From Roseomonas marmotae (GTDB taxonomy: Bacteria > Pseudomonadota > Alphaproteobacteria > Acetobacterales > Acetobacteraceae): DNA of 64,000 nt. The translations under genes and the position numbers were made by a program. Location: NCBI RefSeq assembly GCF_017654485.1, contig NZ_CP061095.1:13501-77500 (forward strand). Direction: 5' to 3'. The first letter of the stretch is position 1; the number at the start of each line of letters is the position of its first letter. A model generated the notes under the pieces. It saw only the letters and a program-made list of their open reading frames with translations, had not been told where the DNA came from and searched no databases. This document shows, in pieces, positions 16,927-26,036 of this stretch.

Positions 16927-17985
16927 ATGCGCGCGGGCATCATCCTCGACCTCACCGCGCGGCGACTGGTGCTGGCGGTGCTGCGCGTGCTGGACGAGGA
17001 CGGCGTGACGCCCGTGCATCTGCCGGAAACGCCGCCGGCCGCCGACGATCCCAGGGTGGTCGTGCTGGTCCGGGAGCCGGGGTTGCTCGCCATCGCCGGC
17101 GATCCCTCGCTGCTGCTGCTGCCCGGGCCGGGCAATCCGCCCGCCGTCACGCTGAATCTCCGCCTGACCGGTTTCCGCCCCGCCGAGATCACGATGACGC
17201 TTCCGCCCGCCGCGGTTCCACCGGTGGGCTTGCCCGATCTCATCCTGCGCCGGCTTCCTAAGGATCTGAATGGCAGGATCGTCGTGGCGGTGACAGGCGC
17301 TCCCTTGTCCGGCATCGCCGTCACCATCGCCCCGGCCTCGCCGCTCACGGGGCATCCGCTGCTTCTCTCTCCCGTGCTGGCGGCCGATGTTCCGGCCGGC
17401 ACGGATGTGCGCGGCTTCGGGTTGAGCCCGGTGGGCGGCGCCGTGCCCCTGAAACACCTCCACGCGCCCGCCGAGGCCGGAAGCACGGCGATCGAGCTGG
17501 ATGACCGCCAGGATTTGGCCGTGGGGCAGATCCTGCGCTTCGGCCCGCCAGGGCGCCGCAGCTTCGGCCGCGTCACCTTCGTGGCCGCCGGCCCGGCGCC
17601 GCTGACGGCCCCGGGGCTGGTGCTGCTGGGCGCGCCGCTTTCCGCCAGCCTCCGTCAGGGTGACGAGGCTGAGGCCTTCACCCTCGGCGTGCCCGCCGGG
17701 CCTGGCACCACCACTCTTGGCCAGGCCTATGCCGGGGAGGGGATGTTGGTCACCGCCGCGGCGGTGGCACCCGGCGCCGTGCTGGCCATCGGCCCAGCCG
17801 CCACGGCGGCCCTGCATGGCAGTCCGGCCCTGAGCGACGCGGATGGGCGCTACCGCATCCCCGGCCTGGCGCGCCTGCCGCGCCTGACCGCCAGCGTCGC
17901 CGCGCCCGGCTTCGCGCCGCGCAGCCGCACGGTGGTCATGGCGGCGGACGGCGGCAGCAGCCTCGATTGGCGACTCACCCCATGA
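16927..17985 (+). CDS. Unknown eCIS-associated protein with carboxypeptidase-regulatory-like end
   Basis: A 352-residue protein I cannot assign to a named family. The ATG at 16927 is six bases after the previous stop; the longer frame upstream lies inside that gene. It is rich in Ala, Gly, Pro and Leu, and seems built of beta domains. The last 60 residues (SDADGRYRIPGLARLP then ASVAAPGFAPRSRTVVM) look like a carboxypeptidase-regulatory or transthyretin-like fold, which often serves for binding. Residues 120-240 include a stretch (IELDDRQDLAVGQILRFGPP) similar in style to inserts found in the two sheath proteins. Position between cap and sheath suggests a structural or surface part of the particle. 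Confidence 0.6.
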   Translation: MRAGIILDLTARRLVLAVLRVLDEDGVTPVHLPETPPAADDPRVVVLVREPGLLAIAGDPSLLLLPGPGNPPAVTLNLRLTGFRPAEITMTLPPAAVPPVGLPDLILRRLPKDLNGRIVVAVTGAPLSGIAVTIAPASPLTGHPLLLSPVLAADVPAGTDVRGFGLSPVGGAVPLKHLHAPAEAGSTAIELDDRQDLAVGQILRFGPPGRRSFGRVTFVAAGPAPLTAPGLVLLGAPLSASLRQGDEAEAFTLGVPAGPGTTTLGQAYAGEGMLVTAAAVAPGAVLAIGPAATAALHGSPALSDADGRYRIPGLARLPRLTASVAAPGFAPRSRTVVMAADGGSSLDWRLTP

Positions 17986-18012
17986 CCGCGCCGAAGGCCG
18001 CGAGGAGGGCCC

Positions 18013-20088
18013 ATGCCTGATTACACCGCCCCAGGCGTCTATATCGAGGAACTGGACCTCAAGCCCCCCTCGATCGAGGGCGTCAGCCTGAGCACCGCCG
18101 GCTTCGTGGGCGCCACGATGCGCGGGCCGACCACCGGGCGCCCGATCCTGGTCACCGGCCCGGCCGAGTTCCGCCGCCGCTTCGGCGGGGTCTTTCCCGC
18201 GACCTCTCCTGTCGCCGCCGTGGGCGAACTGCCGCTGGCGGTGGAAGGCTTCTTCGCCAATGGTGGCAAGCGCCTCTACGTGATGCGCGTGGCGCCCGCC
18301 GGGACGACAGCCACGCAGTTCGCCACCCAGGGCGGCCTGGTCACGCGGCTCGCCACGGGCTCGCCCGCCACGGTCGGGGCGACGACCTTCCGCCCGGCCA
18401 CGCTGCGCGGCCTGCGTCCGGGACTGGAGGTCACGCTGCGGATGCTTCGTGACGGCGTTGCCTACAGCTCCAGCCCGTTGACCATCGCCGCCGGCGGCAT
18501 CGACCGCATGACGGGGCTGGTCACGCTGTCGGCGGTGATCGACATGACGCCGGCCGGCGGCCCCCCCGCTTTCGCGCCGGACAGCACGGCGGTCCTGACC
18601 AATGCAAGCGGCGTCGGCGCCGACGGCAGCATCGCCACTGGCGCGCGGCCGGCCTCGCTGACCCTGGTGGCCGCCGATGCCGGCGCCTGGGCCGACGGGC
18701 TCGTGGTCACCGCGCAGCATGAAGCCGGCGCCCGCGCGGAATATGTGGCGCTGATCGCCCCCACGGCGGTGGATGACAACAAGCTGAGGCTGAGTTCCAC
18801 CGCCGGGTTCTATGTCGATGCCTGGGTGGAGATCGACCGTGGCGCCGGGGCGGCCAAGGCCTATCGCCGGGTTCTGGCCGTCAATGGCCCGGTCGTGACG
18901 CTTTCGGGCGATCCCATGGCGGCGGGCGATGTCGACCCGTTGCCGAATACCGGCCGCACCCTCGTCACTGTCGCCGAATTCGGCCTGACCGCCACCTACG
19001 AGACGACGGTGGAGCGTATCTCCGGCCTCACCCTCGCACCGGTGCCGGGGCGGGGGGTAGAGGCTGCGCTGGCCGCGCGTTCCACGCTGATCCACGTGCT
19101 GCCGGGCTCCATGCCCGCCACCACGGACCCGCTGACCTTTCCCTCCGGCGCCGACGGCCTGCGCTTCGCCGTCAGCGCGCCCGGCGCCGATGCCGCGCCG
19201 GCCGCGATGGATATCATCGGCACGGATGGCGGACCCGGCGCCCGGACCGGATTGCGGGCGCTGGAGGATGTCGAGGATATCGCCATGATCGCTGCCCCTG
19301 GCTGGGGCGACCAGGCGGTGCAGCAGACCATGATCGACCAGTGCGAGGCCATGCGCTACCGCATTGCCTTGCTGGACCCCGAGGCGACCGGAGGCGCCGC
19401 CCCGACCCTGCCGCAGATCCAGACGCAGCGACTTCGCTTCGACAGCAAATACGCCGCTGTCTACTATCCCCGTGTCACCGTGACCACGCCCGGCGGGCCG
19501 CGTGCCATCGGCCCATCCGGTCATGTCGCCGGGCTGATCGCGCGCATCGATGCGGAGCGCGGCGTGGTGAAAACACCGGCCAACGAGGTTCTGCGCGGGC
19601 TTCTGGACGTGGAGACGCAGGTCAACCGCGCCGAACACGGCGTGCTGAACCCCGGCCCGAACAACATCAACGTCATCAGGAACTTCCGTGACGAAGGCAG
19701 GGGAATCCGCGTCTATGGCGGGCGCATGGTCACCAGCCTCTCGGACTGGCGATACATCGCCGTGAGGCGTCTTTTCATCTTCATCGAGAAATCCATAGAG
19801 CGCGGCACGCAATGGGCCGTCTTCGAACCGAACGGGCCAGATCTGTGGTCGAAGCTGACCGACAGCGCCGATGCCTTCCTGACGCGGCTCTGGCGTGATG
19901 GCGCGCTGCTGGGGAACAGGAAGGAGCAGTCCTTCTTCATCGCCTGCGGCCCGGAGACCATGAGCCAGGACGATGTCGACAATGGCAGGCTGATCATGGA
20001 GATCGGCATCGCGCCGGTGAAGCCCGCGGAGTTCGTCATCATCCGCATCAGCCAGACCGCCTCCGGCGCGCTGGTCGAGGAAGCCTGA
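18013..20088 (+). CDS. Contractile tail sheath protein 1
   Basis: A 691-residue sheath subunit. It opens with the hallmark YTAPGVYIEEL and GFVGATMRGPTTGRP. The conserved C-terminal sheath domain spans about 520-685, with INVIRNFRDEGRGIRVYGGR, then WRYIAVRRLFIFIEKSIERG, FEPNGPDLW and PAEFVIIRISQ. About 200 residues inserted at 105-330 form surface domains, making it longer than phage sheaths (about 400-500). It polymerises around the tube and contracts to drive the tube outwards. GGAGG precedes the ATG. The tube gene follows after 13 bases. Confidence 0.93.
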   Translation: MPDYTAPGVYIEELDLKPPSIEGVSLSTAGFVGATMRGPTTGRPILVTGPAEFRRRFGGVFPATSPVAAVGELPLAVEGFFANGGKRLYVMRVAPAGTTATQFATQGGLVTRLATGSPATVGATTFRPATLRGLRPGLEVTLRMLRDGVAYSSSPLTIAAGGIDRMTGLVTLSAVIDMTPAGGPPAFAPDSTAVLTNASGVGADGSIATGARPASLTLVAADAGAWADGLVVTAQHEAGARAEYVALIAPTAVDDNKLRLSSTAGFYVDAWVEIDRGAGAAKAYRRVLAVNGPVVTLSGDPMAAGDVDPLPNTGRTLVTVAEFGLTATYETTVERISGLTLAPVPGRGVEAALAARSTLIHVLPGSMPATTDPLTFPSGADGLRFAVSAPGADAAPAAMDIIGTDGGPGARTGLRALEDVEDIAMIAAPGWGDQAVQQTMIDQCEAMRYRIALLDPEATGGAAPTLPQIQTQRLRFDSKYAAVYYPRVTVTTPGGPRAIGPSGHVAGLIARIDAERGVVKTPANEVLRGLLDVETQVNRAEHGVLNPGPNNINVIRNFRDEGRGIRVYGGRMVTSLSDWRYIAVRRLFIFIEKSIERGTQWAVFEPNGPDLWSKLTDSADAFLTRLWRDGALLGNRKEQSFFIACGPETMSQDDVDNGRLIMEIGIAPVKPAEFVIIRISQTASGALVEEA

Positions 20089-20101
20089 GGGAGAACCGAC
20101 C

Positions 20102-20539
20102 ATGGCGAACGGCGATCGAAACGATCCCCTGCGCGGCTATAACTTCCGCGTCGAGATCGGGCCCATCAGAAATCTGGGCTTCCGCGAGTGCTCCGGCCTG
20201 ACCTTCGAGACCAACGCCATCGAATACCGCGAAGGCGCCGACAAGCAGCTGCATGTACGGAAGCTCTATGGTCTCCGGACCTTCGGGAACCTCCTGTTCC
20301 GGCACGGCATCATCGGCGATCGCCGGTTGTGGGAATGGTATCTGCAGGTACTGAACGGTTCGGCTCCGCGCCGGGAGGGCGCGGTGGTGCTGACCGATGA
20401 GGCCCAGGCCCCGCAGTGGCGCTGGCGCTTCTATGAGGGATTCATCTCGAAATGGGAAGGACCCAGCTTCAATGCCACGGCGAATGAGGTAGCCGTCGAG
20501 AGCATCGAGATCTGCGTCGAGCGGGTCGAGGTGGTCTGA
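20102..20539 (+). CDS. Tail tube protein 1 (T4 gp19-like)
   Basis: A 145-residue tube subunit, the usual size for gp19/Afp1-type proteins. Typical motifs are GYNFRVEIG near the start, FRECSGLTFETNAIEYREG at about 26-44, FGNLLFRHGIIGDRRLWEWY, and a C-terminal FNATANEVAVESIEICVE. Hexameric rings stack to form the inner tube through which cargo moves. It is paired with sheath 1, and its stop overlaps the ATG of sheath 2 by one base. Confidence 0.92.
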   Translation: MANGDRNDPLRGYNFRVEIGPIRNLGFRECSGLTFETNAIEYREGADKQLHVRKLYGLRTFGNLLFRHGIIGDRRLWEWYLQVLNGSAPRREGAVVLTDEAQAPQWRWRFYEGFISKWEGPSFNATANEVAVESIEICVERVEVV

Positions 20540-22836
20540 TGGATCGCGCGCCCGGTCTCTACTGGACCCCACCACGGAAGCCCGCCGCGCTGCCGGCGAC
20601 GGCGATCGACGTGCCGGCATTCATCGGTCTTGCCGAGCGTGGGCCGCTCCATGCCGTCACGGTGGTCGAGGGCTGGCCAGGATTCAAGGAGATCTTCGGG
20701 GGCTTCTGGAGCGGCGCGCAACTGGCCTGGACGGTGCGCGGCTTCTTCGAGAATGGCGGGCGGCGCTGCCATGTGGTGCGCGTTGCAGCCGCGCCGGCCG
20801 CAGCGCTGAGCAGCGGTGTGCAGCCGGCGAACCGGCTTTCCAGTCTCGTGGACAGTACGCTGGGATTCGCCGCCGGGGCCGCTGTGCGCGTCGAGCAAGC
20901 GGTCGATACCACCGCCACCGGTCCCCAGCCGGTGGATCGTCAGGCTTCCATCGTGGCGGATGCCGGGGGGCTACTGGCCGGCGACCGCGTTGCCATCAGC
21001 CAGGCCGGGCAGAGAACCATCTGGCGTGTATTGCAAGACGTCGATCCGGCGGCGCAGCGGCTGACCTGGGATAGCGCGCTGCCCCCGGAATATGACCTGA
21101 CGCAGCCGATCGATTTCTCATTGACGCGCGCGGTCATGTGGCTGCTGGACCATGCTGCGCCGGGTGCGCTGCATTGGGCCGCACCCTTGCCGGATTCTCT
21201 CGCGCTCAATCGGCCGATGCGCTTCATGACCGGTACCGCGCCGGCCGAAGGCGTGCTGTATGACGAGAACGGCGCTCCGATCCTGCGCATCGCCGCCGCG
21301 ACTGCGGGCGCCTGGGGCAACGCGCTGGAGGTCCGGCTTTCACGTGGCGTCTCGGCGGAGACGCGCAGTCGCAGCGTGCCGGTCGCCGATGCGCCTGACG
21401 CGCTTTCCGCCGCCTCGCTCAACGGCTTTTCCGAGGGCGCAACGCTGACCCTGTCGCAGGATGGCACACCGCCATTGCGTCGCCGCCTGCGCGGTATCGA
21501 CACGACCGCGCGCCGGCTGTTGCTCGACCAGTCTCTGGTCGGGTTCTCCATGGGTGACGCCGCCAGCGGAGCGCGCCCCATTTCCGTGCGGAGCGAGAGT
21601 TTTTCCCTGACCGTGCTGGAAGCGGGACGCCTGGTGGAATCCCACGGCGCGCTGGCACTGCCCGAGAGTGGCGATCTCCCGCTGATCTCCAGACGCATCC
21701 TCGCCACGCGCCTGGCTACCCCGCCGGGATATCCAATGCCCGATCCACAGGCCGGCCTCTTCCCGGCCGGGGTCCTCCTGCTCTCCGGCGGCCGCGATGG
21801 ATGCGCCGCCGTGACCGACCTCGACCTCCTCGGCGGACTGGAACTCCTGGCGCAGGTCGACGAGCCGGCCGCCATTGCCATACCCGACGCACAGCCCGAG
21901 CCGACCGCCGCGCGCCAGACGGCGACCCTGCCGGCCATGCCGCCCGATCCCTGTGTGCTGGACGGGGCGCCCTCCATGTCGTTGCCGGAAGCCATCGTCA
22001 GCGTGCGAGAGGCCATGCCGCCCTTGACTTCAAGCGACCTGCGGACGGTGCAGCGCGCCATGATCGCGCAATGCGAGGAGAGGGGGGACCGCATCGCCTT
22101 GCTCGATGCTCCACGTGGCGGCGTGGCCGATCCCTTCGACCCTGATGCCGTGCGGGACTGGCGCATCGGGATCGAGACCCGCTTCGGCGCGCTCTACTGG
22201 CCCTGGCTCCAGGTGGCTGATTCCGACGCTCCACGCGCCGCCAGCCGGCTGATACCGCCTTGCGGCCATGTCCTGGGCATGGTCGCTGCGTCGGATGCCG
22301 GTTTCGGTCCGCAAAAGGCGCCTGCCAACCTGCCGATGGAATGGGTGCAGGCAGTGACACGGGAGGCCGAAGAAACACGCCGCGCGCTGCTGAACGAAGC
22401 AGGCATCAACGTCATCCGGGCGTTACCCGCGCGCGGAATTCGTGCTTGCGGCGCGCGCAGCCTGTCGCAGGAGCCGGACCATCGGCTGTTGAACATGCGG
22501 CGCATCATGATCATGTTGCGCCGCGCCCTGCGCGTTGGCTTGGCCTGGGTTCCCTTCGAGCCGGATAATACCATGCTGCGGCGCCAGATTCGCGGTGCGC
22601 TGGAATCCTTCCTGGAGGAACTGTGGCGCCAGGGCGTCCTGGCCGGCACGGTGGCAGAGGAAGCCTTCGCGATCAGCATGGAGCCGCCCGATGACGGGCG
22701 GCTGGTGATCAATATCGCCGTTGCCCCGGTTGCTCCGGCGGAATTCGTGCTGCTGACGCTGACGCGGCAGGACGAAGCCGTGGAGATCGCCGAGCCAATG
22801 GTCCCGCAGCGCGACAGGCTGGGAGCAGCCGCATGA
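20539..22836 (+). CDS. Contractile tail sheath protein 2 (divergent)
   Basis: A 765-residue second sheath subunit. The C-terminal domain is recognisable (INVIRALPARGIRACGARSL, RRIMIMLRRALRVGLAWVPF and PAEFVLLTLTRQ), and the N-terminal part has the counterpart of the family text in AFIGLAERGPLHAV and ENGGRRCHVVRV. The opening differs: APGLYWTPPRK replaces the APGVYIEE of sheath 1. The middle inserts are larger and unrelated by eye. In Afp/PVC particles minor sheaths make up special layers near baseplate or cap, which fits here. It overlaps tube 2 by four bases. Confidence 0.9.
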   Translation: MDRAPGLYWTPPRKPAALPATAIDVPAFIGLAERGPLHAVTVVEGWPGFKEIFGGFWSGAQLAWTVRGFFENGGRRCHVVRVAAAPAAALSSGVQPANRLSSLVDSTLGFAAGAAVRVEQAVDTTATGPQPVDRQASIVADAGGLLAGDRVAISQAGQRTIWRVLQDVDPAAQRLTWDSALPPEYDLTQPIDFSLTRAVMWLLDHAAPGALHWAAPLPDSLALNRPMRFMTGTAPAEGVLYDENGAPILRIAAATAGAWGNALEVRLSRGVSAETRSRSVPVADAPDALSAASLNGFSEGATLTLSQDGTPPLRRRLRGIDTTARRLLLDQSLVGFSMGDAASGARPISVRSESFSLTVLEAGRLVESHGALALPESGDLPLISRRILATRLATPPGYPMPDPQAGLFPAGVLLLSGGRDGCAAVTDLDLLGGLELLAQVDEPAAIAIPDAQPEPTAARQTATLPAMPPDPCVLDGAPSMSLPEAIVSVREAMPPLTSSDLRTVQRAMIAQCEERGDRIALLDAPRGGVADPFDPDAVRDWRIGIETRFGALYWPWLQVADSDAPRAASRLIPPCGHVLGMVAASDAGFGPQKAPANLPMEWVQAVTREAEETRRALLNEAGINVIRALPARGIRACGARSLSQEPDHRLLNMRRIMIMLRRALRVGLAWVPFEPDNTMLRRQIRGALESFLEELWRQGVLAGTVAEEAFAISMEPPDDGRLVINIAVAPVAPAEFVLLTLTRQDEAVEIAEPMVPQRDRLGAAA

Positions 22837-23351
22837 GCGACACGCTGCGCAAGGACCCGGTCGTCGGATTCAACTTTGCCGTCTCGCTGACGGAGAGCGC
22901 AGGAATCGGCAGCTTCGTCTCCCTCACTGTGGGGCTGCCGCCGCAGGGCGGCTTCTCGGAGGTCTCCGGCCTCGACCTGACGATACAGGCGGAGGAATTC
23001 CGCGAGGGCGGCAATAACGGCACGGTGTTGAAGTTCCCGGGCCGGGCGGTCTGGGGAAATCTCAAGCTGCGGCGTGGAATCGTCCGCGCCGCCGATCTCT
23101 GGGACTGGCATCGAGGCTTCCTCGAAGGCCGCGGCAAACGGCGGGATGGCGTGGTGACCCTGCTCGACGAAAGCGGAGAGGCGGTACGCAGCTGGCGCTT
23201 CACGCGCGGCCTGCCTGTGCGATGGACCGGACCCGGCCTGAATGCGCGCGAGGCGCAGGTGGCGGTCGAGGAAATCGAAATCGCGCATGAGGGCATCCGG
23301 CAGACCGGCGGCGACGGCAGCTTGCTGGGTGCAATCGGCAATCTCTTCTGA
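22833..23351 (+). CDS. Tail tube protein 2 (Afp5-like)
   Basis: A 172-residue gp19-like tube protein. DPVVGFNFAVSLTE opens it, FSEVSGLDLTIQAEEFREGG is at about 44-63, then NGTVLKFPGRAVWGNLKLRRGI and the end REAQVAVEEIEIAHEG. It is longer than tube 1 because of an insert after FAVSLTE, a feature of the adaptor-type tube proteins that join baseplate and tube in related systems. The stop is two bases before the next gene's ATG. The adaptor role is inferred. Confidence 0.88.
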   Translation: MSDTLRKDPVVGFNFAVSLTESAGIGSFVSLTVGLPPQGGFSEVSGLDLTIQAEEFREGGNNGTVLKFPGRAVWGNLKLRRGIVRAADLWDWHRGFLEGRGKRRDGVVTLLDESGEAVRSWRFTRGLPVRWTGPGLNAREAQVAVEEIEIAHEGIRQTGGDGSLLGAIGNLF

Positions 23352-23353
23352 GG

Positions 23354-23578
23354 ATGGCGGTGATGGACGAGAACACGGAAACGAGCGTGCATATCGAGGA
23401 GATTGAGGCCAGCGTCAGTGTCATGGACGATGCTGCCTTGCTCTCGCCCGATGTCATGCGCCGTGTCGTGGCCGAGGTCATGGCGCGGATGGAGGCCAGC
23501 CAGCGGAGCCGTGGCATCGCGCTCGCCAACACGCGCCTCGGCCGCTCGGCCGCGCTGCGGCCGGACCGGGTCGGCTGA
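23354..23578 (+). CDS. Small acidic helical eCIS protein (DUF5908/Afp6-like position)
   Basis: A 74-residue protein. A short beta-like opening (VHIEEIEASVSV) is followed by a predicted amphipathic helix (VMRRVVAEVMARMEASQRSR) and a basic end. Size, position between tube 2 and the LysM protein, and the strand-plus-helix pattern recall the small DUF5908/Afp6-type proteins of such clusters, which have no proven role. It is probably real because it sits exactly in the gap (two bases before it, one after) in an operon with no spare space. Confidence 0.65.
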   Translation: MAVMDENTETSVHIEEIEASVSVMDDAALLSPDVMRRVVAEVMARMEASQRSRGIALANTRLGRSAALRPDRVG

Positions 23579-23579
23579 G

Positions 23580-24281
23580 ATGAAGGCGCTCGCCAAGGCG
23601 GAGATCCACCGGCTGAACCCGGACGGCACGCCTTCCGGCAAATCGCTGCGCGTGCAGTTCAATCCAAATGAATTCACCCTCACCAAGGGCGCGCAACTGG
23701 CGGAGATACCTATTCCGGGTCTGGATTCACCCATCATCCAGTTCGTGCGCGGTCAGGCCGAGACCATGGGGTTCGACCTGTTCTTCGATTCCACGGAATC
23801 CGGTACAGGGCCCACCGCCGAGGCCGTGACGGCGAAAACGGATGCCTTCTACGACCTGGTGAAGATCGAGGGCGACCGCCACGCGCCGCCGGTCATCCTT
23901 TTCGCCTGGGGTGGTGATGCATTCCCCGGACACCGTACCGCAGACAGCCAGCAGCGCCACGGCTTCAAGGCGGTGGTGGAAAGCGTGCGCCAGCGCTTCA
24001 CCTATTTCTCCAGCCTGGGCCTGCCGTTGCGCGCCACGCTGACCCTGGCGCTCCGCGAATACAAGACGCTGGACCAGCAGATCCAAGAGTTGCACCTGCG
24101 CTCTCCCGATCACACCAAGGCGCATGTCGTCCGTGCGGGCGAGACCATCACCCGCATCGCCGAACGCACCGCTGGCGATCCGCGCGACTGGCGCAGGATC
24201 GCCGAGGCGAATGGCATCGACGACCCCCTGGCTCTGCCTCCCGGGCAGCGGCTGCTCGTGCCACCGGTGGACTGGCCATGA
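23580..24281 (+). CDS. CIS-tube/LysM baseplate protein (Afp7/Pvc7-like)
   Basis: A 233-residue protein with two parts. Residues 1-170 have the CIS-tube pattern (VQFNPNEFTLTKGAQLAEI, ETMGFDLFFDSTE, then RQRFTYFSSLGLPLRATLTL). Residues 181-230 form a LysM domain (AHVVRAGETITRIAERTAGD to PPGQRLLVPP), similar to phage gp53 and Mu-type proteins that bind tube and hub. The ATG at 23580 is one base after the previous stop; the frame further upstream crosses the small gene in another phase. It acts in the baseplate centre. It overlaps the hub gene by four bases. Confidence 0.88.
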   Translation: MKALAKAEIHRLNPDGTPSGKSLRVQFNPNEFTLTKGAQLAEIPIPGLDSPIIQFVRGQAETMGFDLFFDSTESGTGPTAEAVTAKTDAFYDLVKIEGDRHAPPVILFAWGGDAFPGHRTADSQQRHGFKAVVESVRQRFTYFSSLGLPLRATLTLALREYKTLDQQIQELHLRSPDHTKAHVVRAGETITRIAERTAGDPRDWRRIAEANGIDDPLALPPGQRLLVPPVDWP

Positions 24282-25483
24282 CCGGGACCCTCATCGAGCT
24301 GGCCACGAGCAACCGGTCCTATTACGTGCCGGGCTTCGAGCTGCGCGTGCGCGGCGCGCCGATGCCGCGCAATGTGGTTCGCGATATCAGCGAAGTGACC
24401 TACGAGGACAGTGTCGAGCGGGTCGACAGCTTCACCTTGACGGTCGCCAACTGGGATTCCCTTCGCCGGCAGCCGAAATACATCGGCCTGCCCCGCGACC
24501 GAGCGGGCGAGGCGAATGCCAGGATCTTCGAGCCGGGCAATGAGCTGCAACTTCGGATCGGCTACGACGGTAAGCCCGTGCTGATGATGACCGGCTTCAT
24601 CACCACGCTGGATGTCGAGTTCTCCGATCAGTCGGTTCCGAAGATGACAGTCCACGGGCTGAACGTCATAGATCGCCTGCGGATCCGGCAATACACCTGG
24701 AGCTGGCCGGATGACAGCGCCACCAGCATCCGCGACAGCGACGTCGCCAAGGCGCTGGAAGGTCCGCCCGGCGATGATCGCGGACGCCCGGGCCTGGGCA
24801 TTCCCGTGCGTATTGACGCGGCGGCGCGGGGGCGGGAGGTGCCGCAGCCACATATCTTCATGAACAATCAGTATCCGATCGTTTTCCTGCTCGAGCGCGC
24901 GCGCCGCCTTGGCTACGAGATCTCCATCGATGAGGAGGCGGCAGCGGGGCAGGCCAGTCCTCGCCGCGTTCTCTTCTTCGGCCCGAGTACCCAGCGCCCG
25001 GATGTCACCTATGTGCTGGAATGGGGCAAGTCCTTGCAAAGCTTCCGGCCCCTCTTTTCCTCGGCGGGGCAGCTCTACTCGGTGCGCGTCTGCGGCTGGA
25101 ACCGGCGCACGAAGGAGCGGATCGAGGAGCGGGTGACGCTGGATGAGATCGCGCCGGCGGAGCTGCCAAACCCTGACCTCGTCGCCGTGGCGCGGGCCGC
25201 CAACCGGGAGGATGTGGTGACGGATGAGCCGGTGAGCAGCGCCGCCGATGCGCGTCGCCTCGCCATCAGCCGGCTATGTGGCCAGCAGCATGAGATGGTC
25301 ACCGCCTCCTGCGCGACGGTCGGCCTGCCTGACCTGCGGGCCGGGCGCAAGGTGATGATCCGTGGCACGGGCCTGCCGTTTGACGGCGTCTACTTCATCA
25401 CCGCGACACGTCACGTCATTGGCGAGAGCGGCTACCGCACGAGTTTCGAGGCCAAGCGTATCGGGCCGGAGCCAGGACGATGA
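24278..25483 (+). CDS. Hub protein, gpD/VgrG N-terminal type
   Basis: A 401-residue late control D/gp27-like hub. Opening segments NRSYYVPGFELRVRGAPMP and EVTYEDSVERVDSFTLTVAN are typical of the family, as are FEPGNELQLRIGY and VHGLNVIDRLR. It forms the trimeric hub to which tube and spike attach. In Afp and PVC the hub and spike are one protein (Afp8); here the spike is a separate gene, overlapping by four bases, as in P2-like phages. There is no OB-fold or spike at its own C-terminus. Confidence 0.88.
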   Translation: MTGTLIELATSNRSYYVPGFELRVRGAPMPRNVVRDISEVTYEDSVERVDSFTLTVANWDSLRRQPKYIGLPRDRAGEANARIFEPGNELQLRIGYDGKPVLMMTGFITTLDVEFSDQSVPKMTVHGLNVIDRLRIRQYTWSWPDDSATSIRDSDVAKALEGPPGDDRGRPGLGIPVRIDAAARGREVPQPHIFMNNQYPIVFLLERARRLGYEISIDEEAAAGQASPRRVLFFGPSTQRPDVTYVLEWGKSLQSFRPLFSSAGQLYSVRVCGWNRRTKERIEERVTLDEIAPAELPNPDLVAVARAANREDVVTDEPVSSAADARRLAISRLCGQQHEMVTASCATVGLPDLRAGRKVMIRGTGLPFDGVYFITATRHVIGESGYRTSFEAKRIGPEPGR

Positions 25484-26025
25484 ACGCATTCCATTCCGGC
25501 ACCGAGAGCGTCAGTCGCATGGAAGGGTTGGTGACCGGCACAGTCGCCGATGTCGACGACCCGCTGGGCGAGGGCCGCATCAGGGTGAATATCGACAACA
25601 TGCCCGGAAAGCCGCTGACCGACTGGGCGCCTGTCGCGGCCGCCATGTCTGGCGGCGGGCGGGGCTGCTGGTTGATGCCGGAAGTGGGCGACGAAGCCGT
25701 GGTCGGCTTCCTGCACGGCGATCCCAAGGCGCCGTTGGTGCTGGGCTTCCTCTGGAACGGCCGTGACAAGCCGCCGTCGAAGAGCGCGCGGGAGCGCATG
25801 ATCCGCTCATTGAACGGCCATACCATCCGGCTGATCGACGCCGACCCCGAAGCGGGGGCGCAGGGTGCGGTAGTCATCGAGGACGCGCACGGCAACCGTA
25901 TCACCCTGTCGAACGGCCGGATCTCCATCAGCGCGGTCGCGCTCCTGGCTCTGGAGGCACCGATCATCACTCTTTCGGGGACGGGATGGAGCCGCGTGGT
26001 TTCGCCTAGCTCCAACCCGATCTGA
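25480..26025 (+). CDS. Baseplate spike protein, gpV/gp5 OB-fold type
   Basis: The 181-residue protein begins with the gp5/VgrG OB-fold (GLVTGTVADVDDPLGEGRIR, then DWAPVAAAMSGGGRG, MPEVGDEAVVGFLHGD and PLVLGFLWNGRDKPP) at about 10-100. A shorter region with beta-strand repeats follows (VVIEDAHGNRITLSNGRISI), which fits a trimeric spike shaft. It is the central puncturing tip under the hub. The spike is short for such proteins. No PAAR tip gene follows directly; the next gene is a hydrophobic protein. Confidence 0.88.
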   Translation: MNAFHSGTESVSRMEGLVTGTVADVDDPLGEGRIRVNIDNMPGKPLTDWAPVAAAMSGGGRGCWLMPEVGDEAVVGFLHGDPKAPLVLGFLWNGRDKPPSKSARERMIRSLNGHTIRLIDADPEAGAQGAVVIEDAHGNRITLSNGRISISAVALLALEAPIITLSGTGWSRVVSPSSNPI

Positions 26026-26036
26026 GGGGATGGATG

